A stretch of 10,243 nt of DNA from Ectocarpus siliculosus (Eukaryota; Sar; Phaeophyceae; Ectocarpales; Ectocarpaceae): assembly GCA_000310025.1 (NCBI GenBank), contig FN648069.1:346481-356723 (forward strand). The letters run 5' to 3'. The stretch's first letter is position 1, and each line of letters starts with the position of its first letter. This document shows, piece after piece, positions 6,694-10,243 of this stretch. Under the pieces are notes generated by a model, which was not told the DNA's origin, made no database searches, and worked only from the letters and a program-made list of their open reading frames with translations. The translations under genes and the position numbers were made by a program.

Positions 6694-7391
6694 CTTGCCT
6701 AGCTGCTGCTGCCTCTCTCCGCAGCAGCAGCAACGGGTATACCCTGGGCGGCGGCCTTATCCGCTGAGCAGCAGCGGGGGGCAACCCCAAAACCAAACCC
6801 CAATTTTGCAAAAAAATTGTGCTCGCCAAGCGGTCTCAGATATCCAGCCTGGGATAGCTGCACACGATAGTGCCGTGCTCTTGTCCTGTCCGGTCTCTGT
6901 GCTCAGTCCCCCGCGAGGCACGCGTTGTGTGCAGTCGTTGTGGGGAGAGAGAGCGCTCTGGGCCTGCCCCCGCCTGTGTGTGATTGGTCAATCTTGGCAT
7001 CGCTGGCCAATCAGACAGCAGCGGCATCGGGGGCGCCGATCGTGAGGGGTACATACCCGGATCCAAACCATCATGATATACGGTGCACTCCAAGCCAAGC
7101 CCACCAAGACGGCTTCCCACACACAACGACAAGCAAGTCCGAGTGCAGTAAATCCAAGTGCACAGCAGTGCACAGCCTTCAGCAGCATACCACAAGGAGC
7201 AGGATCCTTCCACGTGCACTTGTTGTGCTTTGCTGCTGTGTGGTCCAACCCCAAAAGCTTCGGTATATCCTGTTGATTCCGCTCTTCGAGTTGCTGCTGT
7301 GGAGCAAAAAAGCACCTTGGTTCAGAACAAGTGTCAACCGTCAGCTGAGAGCTGAGTGCATCATCATCGTCGTAACCGACGAGACAGAGCA
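6694..7391. promoter_or_regulatory. Divergent promoter / 5'UTR region between TRRAP and LRRC40-like
   Basis: The two start codons are 698 bp apart, head to head, so both promoters and both 5' leaders must fit here unless upstream non-coding exons exist. Visible elements are an inverted CCAAT pair (6981-7013), a CACGTG hexamer near 7213 and CAG/CTG runs (6703-6732) in the likely TRRAP leader. No convincing TATA box stands out. Transcription starts cannot be placed from sequence. Confidence 0.7.
6981..7013. promoter_or_regulatory. Inverted pair of CCAAT boxes
   Basis: TGATTGG (6981-6987) and CCAATCA (7007-7013) form a perfect 7-bp inverted pair with 19 bases between. Each matches the extended NF-Y consensus (CCAATCA/TGATTGG). 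They lie about 300 bp from the TRRAP ATG and about 390 bp from the LRRC40-like ATG. Opposed CCAAT boxes are common in bidirectional promoters; binding is inferred. Confidence 0.5.
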
Positions 7392-7689
7392 ATGGCGTCA
7401 CTATCATCGGCTCGAGGAAGAGCGAGGAGAGGAGGGGGAGGAGGAAGAGGAGGCACGGCGACATCCTCGGCGAGGGGCGGGGGCCGGGAGAGGCAGAGCG
7501 TCGTGCAAGCAATGCGAGCAGCGGGGAGAGGCAGAGGCAGGCGGTCTCCAGCGTTTGAGGTCACCTCCGCCGCCGCGCCCTCGGCTGCCTCTCTGCAGCA
7601 GCTTCTCAAGCAGGCCCGATCCTCGGGGTCGCTGAATCTGACGTCCAAGGGCCTGGAGGAAGTCCCCGGTCAAGTCTTCAATCTCCTTG
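7392..7689 (+). CDS. LRRC40: LRRC40-like exon 1
   Basis: Starts at ATG 7392 (GCAATGG context); an in-frame TGA at 7353-7355 rules out extension upstream without another exon. It encodes 99 residues plus one base and ends at CTTG|GTGAGT, a consensus donor. The first half is a purine-rich stretch coding GGGGGRGG and GRGRGRR, an RGG-like basic tail; the second half is the conserved LRRC40 entry segment ending EVPGQVFNLL. Confidence 0.87.
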
Positions 7690-10217
7690 GTGAGTGCTGT
7701 GTGCATCGAGCACTGCTGTAATGGCTTGGGTCGTATCCTCTGTTCGAACGAATAGGAAAACACCCGCCGCCGCATCTACCGTAGGTTGCATAAGATAACG
7801 ACCCCCCTCGACCGATTTTCAAAGCTCCATTGCGCCGCGACGAAGAGGATGCATAAACGAAACGATACATTTTCGGGAAGCTCTCGACGAGACGGTTTCA
7901 ACGCCGCCATTGTTGGCACCCCCACTGTTTCTGCTGTGGAGAAATCGAGCTTTGAAAATCGGTCCAGAGGGTGCGTTATCTCGTGTCGTATAAGTTACAG
8001 CAGTATCGTCTTGCCTGTATCTCACGTACCTACTGCTTCACGACACCAGCTGGCACAATACCTATGCTCAGAGAGGCGTTGAACGGCAGCCGACACGTAC
8101 GAGAATTGATGAATCTGCAGATGGGATCACCGTCTATAGGCACGTGCTTTGTTTTAGTAGCACATTCGATAAAGCACGTGAACGATGGGTCCAAGCGTCC
8201 AAGTTGGCGAACACCCACCGTCCGTAGCCTGCTTACTTTACCGTAGACATGGATTTGAAGTGAAGACAAAAAACATCGAACTCTTACAGCGGGTCTGGTC
8301 ACTACGGTATGTCTTCCAGTCCCAGTCGCGATCAACGTAAAACCAGCGTCATCCTCGAGGCGAACATCACGCTACAGCACACCGACACCATGTGTTCATC
8401 CGTCCAGATGATCCCGTGTCGTCTCTTAGGCAAGGCACCCTTGGCTCGCTGCTGTCTCTTGCGTGTTTGATACTGCTTGCAGCGCGGAAGTTCATCCAAA
8501 GGTGGTCGATGCGCGCTCCCTTCGGCGCCAGCATATATATAGATGTGTACGTTGCATATTTAAAGGTACCGGTACTGACTTGTAGGTCGACCGGAATGAT
8601 ATTTGATGTAAGACAGCAACCTAACAAGTTTTGCTGAATGTTTAGACCCGTTGAAAAAAATCACACCGGCTGGAAGAAAAGAGATCAATGCATTTTGATA
8701 CAGCAACATAGACACAACGTAACAACAAGGACAAGAACAATGTTGCTCATGCTGGCGCCTGATCGTGTTTCCTGCCCTATGTTTATGATGTTTTGGGGTT
8801 CAAGATGGCGTCGACGCTGCGGACGGGGAGAAGTTTTGGGAGGCGTGCGAGCTGCAGCGGCTCGACCTCAGCTTCAACCAGATCACCGAGCTGCCCGCCG
8901 CGGTGTGTACAGGCAACACTACTTGCTGTAGACACGACACTTTTTTTAAGTTTATTAAACCTATTATTAGTATTTCCGATAATAAGGCGCCGTGGCGGCT
9001 CAGGCTCCTTACCACGGAATAGAGACTTGGGTGCATGACGGTTTATTGGCCCCCCGATGCGATGTACCCGAAATGTTCCGCAGGTTACAATACTCAGGCG
9101 AATTCTTTGATTGTACCTCTGGTGCTGATGCTGTACAAAACTTAAAACTCGCCACATACCCACTTCGCTGCCCGAGGATGGGCGTTCCGACTTGTATGTA
9201 TCAGGAGGGGGTCCAACCCCCCCCTCCTATGTGACCCCGGTTGGGTCCTCTAGCTAGTAGAAGTGGAGGATAGGGGCCAGAGGGGCAGACAACAGAATCC
9301 AATGATGGGAGAAAAAAAAAAAAAAATCCCTCATGACCCACTGATGATGAGTGTGTGGTACAACCATGTGTCCCGGGCTCAATCCTGCGTGTCGTGTGTA
9401 TCAGTTGTCTCGCTTCGGATCGACAGGCCAGATGGTGGTACAGTACAGTATGGCAACAACGGTCGTGAAGCCGTCGTCCCTGCTAATAGGGGTTCTGAAG
9501 CTCTGTGCTTGTTCGTGCCGCCATTGTCGTCATCGCTGTTGATGTGTTTGCGGAGGTGCCGCGTCTCGGACCTTGGTCGCGATCTTCGTGGTGGTGTTGG
9601 TGATGGCTGTGGTGGCTGTGGTGGCGTGCCTCTCCTGTTCCCACGTGTTGTTGTACGTTCCCGGCGTTGACGAGCACAAAAACCCGTTTGACAATCACGC
9701 GGCGGTCCATGTTGCGTGTTCCATATTGCGTTCCCAAAACTGAAAAAAATAAAATAAAATAAAAACACGCAGAACAAACACTCTCATGGAAAAGGGCATT
9801 CGTTCCCAACTTTTCTCGTCTCTGGAATATTAACTCTGGAATATGTAGCGCTGGCGTGACTGTTAAACACCAAGTATTTCATGCCCTATCATCGTTTCTC
9901 TTTCTTTCTCGTTTCGACCGCCGCTATCGCTCTGGCACTCTTACGCACGCCCGTCTACGTGATGGTGTTAATTTCCGCACGATTATGTACGGGGCGGCGG
10001 CGGCGGCGGCGGCGCGGACACGATAACATGCCTCAGGTGTCCAACCTGTCGGTCCTCGTGTCCCTGAAGCTGCGCAAGAATCGTCTGTCCTCCGTGCCTC
10101 CCGAGCTGTTCTCCCTAGAGTCTCTGTCGCTCCTCGACCTCACCGGCAACGCCATCCGCGAGCTGCCCGAAGAGGGCCTGGGCGCGGCCGTCGCCCTGAA
10201 GGGTCTGCTACTTTCGG
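7392..10217 (+). CDS. LRRC40: LRRC40-like leucine-rich-repeat protein, N-terminal part (3 exons, 3' end outside window)
   Basis: Join 7392-7689, 8805-8902, 10037-10217 (continues beyond the window). It gives 192 residues of a protein that in animals is about 600 long and built almost wholly of leucine-rich repeats. Residues 1-55 are Arg/Gly-rich and basic. Residues 68-92 (SLQQLLKQARSSGSLNLTSK then GLEEVP) match the distinctive start of LRRC40 ([22 protein letters not shown]). DGEKFWEACELQRLDLSFN corresponds to ERWWEQTDLTKLIISNN. Canonical repeats follow: LDLSFNQITELP, LKLRKNRLSSVP, LDLTGNAIRELP. The biochemical role of LRRC40 is not established; LRR solenoids bind proteins. Another member of the SHOC2/LRR-Ras family is possible but the N-terminal LLKxAR-SGxLNL signature favours LRRC40. 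Introns are phase 1, 0 and 1. Confidence 0.88.
7793..7981. repeat. Foldback element with 35-nt inverted arms (MITE-like)
   Basis: The left arm (7793-7827) and the reverse complement of the right arm (7947-7981) agree at 31 of 35 positions, including a perfect 18-bp inner segment GACCGATTTTCAAAGCTC and an 8-bp outer end AGATAACG. The 119-bp centre is non-coding. Size and structure resemble a non-autonomous miniature inverted-repeat element. I see no clear target-site duplication, so a non-mobile foldback is also possible. Confidence 0.65.
8141..8180. repeat. 10-bp inverted repeat containing CACGTG
   Basis: CACGTGCTTT (8141-8150) and AAAGCACGTG (8171-8180) are perfect inverted copies 20 bases apart. 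Each contains a palindromic CACGTG, so the element could be a hairpin or a paired bHLH/bZIP site within the intron. Function is unknown. Confidence 0.6.
8805..8902 (+). CDS. LRRC40: LRRC40-like exon 2
   Basis: Two bases complete the split Asp codon, then 32 codons run from GVDAADGEKFWEACELQ to RLDLSFNQITELPAA. The acceptor is TTCAAG (8803-8804) and the donor is GCG|GTGTGT (8903). The KFWEACELQRLDLS stretch matches the conserved W-x-x-x-x-L-x-x-L entry to the first full repeat of LRRC40. Phase on both sides agrees with the neighbours. Confidence 0.89.
9203..9228. repeat. 9-bp G/C hairpin
   Basis: AGGAGGGGG (9203-9211) pairs with CCCCCTCCT (9220-9228) across an 8-base loop. It is intronic and homopurine/homopyrimidine in character. 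There is no evidence of function. Confidence 0.6.
9312..9326. repeat. A15 homopolymer
   Basis: Fifteen consecutive A within LRRC40-like intron 2. No upstream RNA-derived body or flanking duplication was seen that would mark a retroposed element. Confidence 0.85.
9991..10016. repeat. (GGC)n run upstream of exon 3 acceptor
   Basis: About eight GGC units end some 20 bases before the splice acceptor at 10035-10036, where a polypyrimidine tract would normally be expected on the transcript strand. Confidence 0.85.
10037..10217 (+). CDS. LRRC40: LRRC40-like exon 3 (last complete exon in window)
   Basis: Sixty codons plus one base. VSNLSVLVSLKLRKNRLSSV, then PPELFSLESLSLLDLTGNAI, then RELPEEGLGAAVALKGLLLS: two full leucine-rich repeats and the beginning of another. 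The acceptor is CCTCAG|GTG and the donor is TCGG|GTGAGT (10218), phase 1. The reading frame is continuous with exon 2, giving ELPAA|VSNLSVL with standard repeat spacing of about 23 residues. Confidence 0.92.
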
Positions 10218-10225
10218 GTGAGTTT

Positions 10226-10243
10226 GGGGGGGGGGGGGGGGGG
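10226..10243. repeat. G homopolymer at window end
   Basis: Eighteen G to the last base, beginning eight bases after the donor GT of exon 3. The true length is unknown because the window stops inside it. Confidence 0.9.

Larger units (their letters stand above)
7690..8804 (+). other. LRRC40-like intron 1
   Basis: An 1115-bp GTGAGT...TTCAAG intron. It carries a foldback element with 35-nt arms (7793-7981) and a CACGTG-containing hairpin (8141-8180). The stretch 8180-8800 is unremarkable, with no plausible exon. Confidence 0.85.
8903..10036 (+). other. LRRC40-like intron 2
   Basis: An 1134-bp GTGTGT...CCTCAG intron. It includes an AT-rich patch (8940-8990), a 9-bp hairpin (9203-9228), A15 (9312-9326), an AAAAT-type run (about 9745-9770), and a GGC run just before the acceptor. 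ORFs here have no recognisable protein similarity. Confidence 0.86.

Noticed and set aside
7356-7391. Upstream start for the LRRC40-like protein
   Set aside because: The codon at 7356 is GTG, with an in-frame TGA immediately before it; ATG 7392 in good context is the first AUG.
6925-7635. 236-codon plus-strand ORF through the promoter and LRRC40-like exon 1
   Set aside because: A different frame from the conserved LRRC40 translation; Glu/Arg-rich part is the purine-rich exon 1 read out of frame.
8940-9326. Possible retroposed element ending in A15
   Set aside because: No flanking duplication and no recognisable RNA-derived or reverse-transcriptase sequence upstream of the A-run.
9379-9777. 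132-codon minus-strand ORF with His/Pro-rich repeats
   Set aside because: Lies in LRRC40-like intron 2; composition follows GGTGGC repeats and shows no known domain.

Overview
The window is a piece of nuclear genome from an intron-rich, moderately GC-rich eukaryote. It holds the 5' parts of two divergently transcribed conserved genes, both running off the window. The minus-strand gene is TRRAP/Tra1, the giant pseudokinase scaffold of SAGA/NuA4-type histone acetyltransferase complexes. Its first eight coding exons lie between 6693 and 1 and encode about 662 residues. The plus-strand gene is an LRRC40-like leucine-rich-repeat protein. Its first three coding exons lie between 7392 and 10217 and encode about 192 residues. 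No bacterial, viral or organellar gene is visible. Long repeat-laden introns (300-1130 bp), CAG/GCC-type simple repeats and this gene structure fit a stramenopile such as a brown alga, but that placement is inference; only 'eukaryote' is firm.

Layout from left to right. Positions 1-672 are TRRAP exon 8, which starts as HEAT-like helices and passes into a long Ala/Gly-rich disordered linker. Positions 673-6633 hold seven introns and exons 7 to 2. Exon 1, with the start codon at 6693, ends at 6634. Positions 6694-7391 are the shared head-to-head promoter/5'UTR region, with an inverted pair of CCAAT boxes. Positions 7392-7689 are LRRC40 exon 1, followed by a 1.1-kb intron, exon 2 (8805-8902), another 1.1-kb intron and exon 3 (10037-10217). 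The window ends inside a G homopolymer in the next intron.

I placed exon borders by joining GT/GC-AG sites so that the translation aligns without gaps to what I know of human TRRAP, yeast Tra1 and human LRRC40. All seven TRRAP introns fall in phase 0, so every internal exon is a multiple of three. One intron (intron 4) appears to use a GC donor and contains a frame-preserving candidate cassette exon.

The introns hold several distinct local repeats. They are a roughly 45-bp array in intron 6 that seems to be made of copies of the exon 6/intron 6 boundary, a 14-bp satellite in intron 5, a five-copy array with alternating spacers in intron 2, and a foldback element with 35-nt arms in LRRC40 intron 1. 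I found no evidence for a novel multi-gene system. The most interesting signals concern splice-site architecture and repeat origin.
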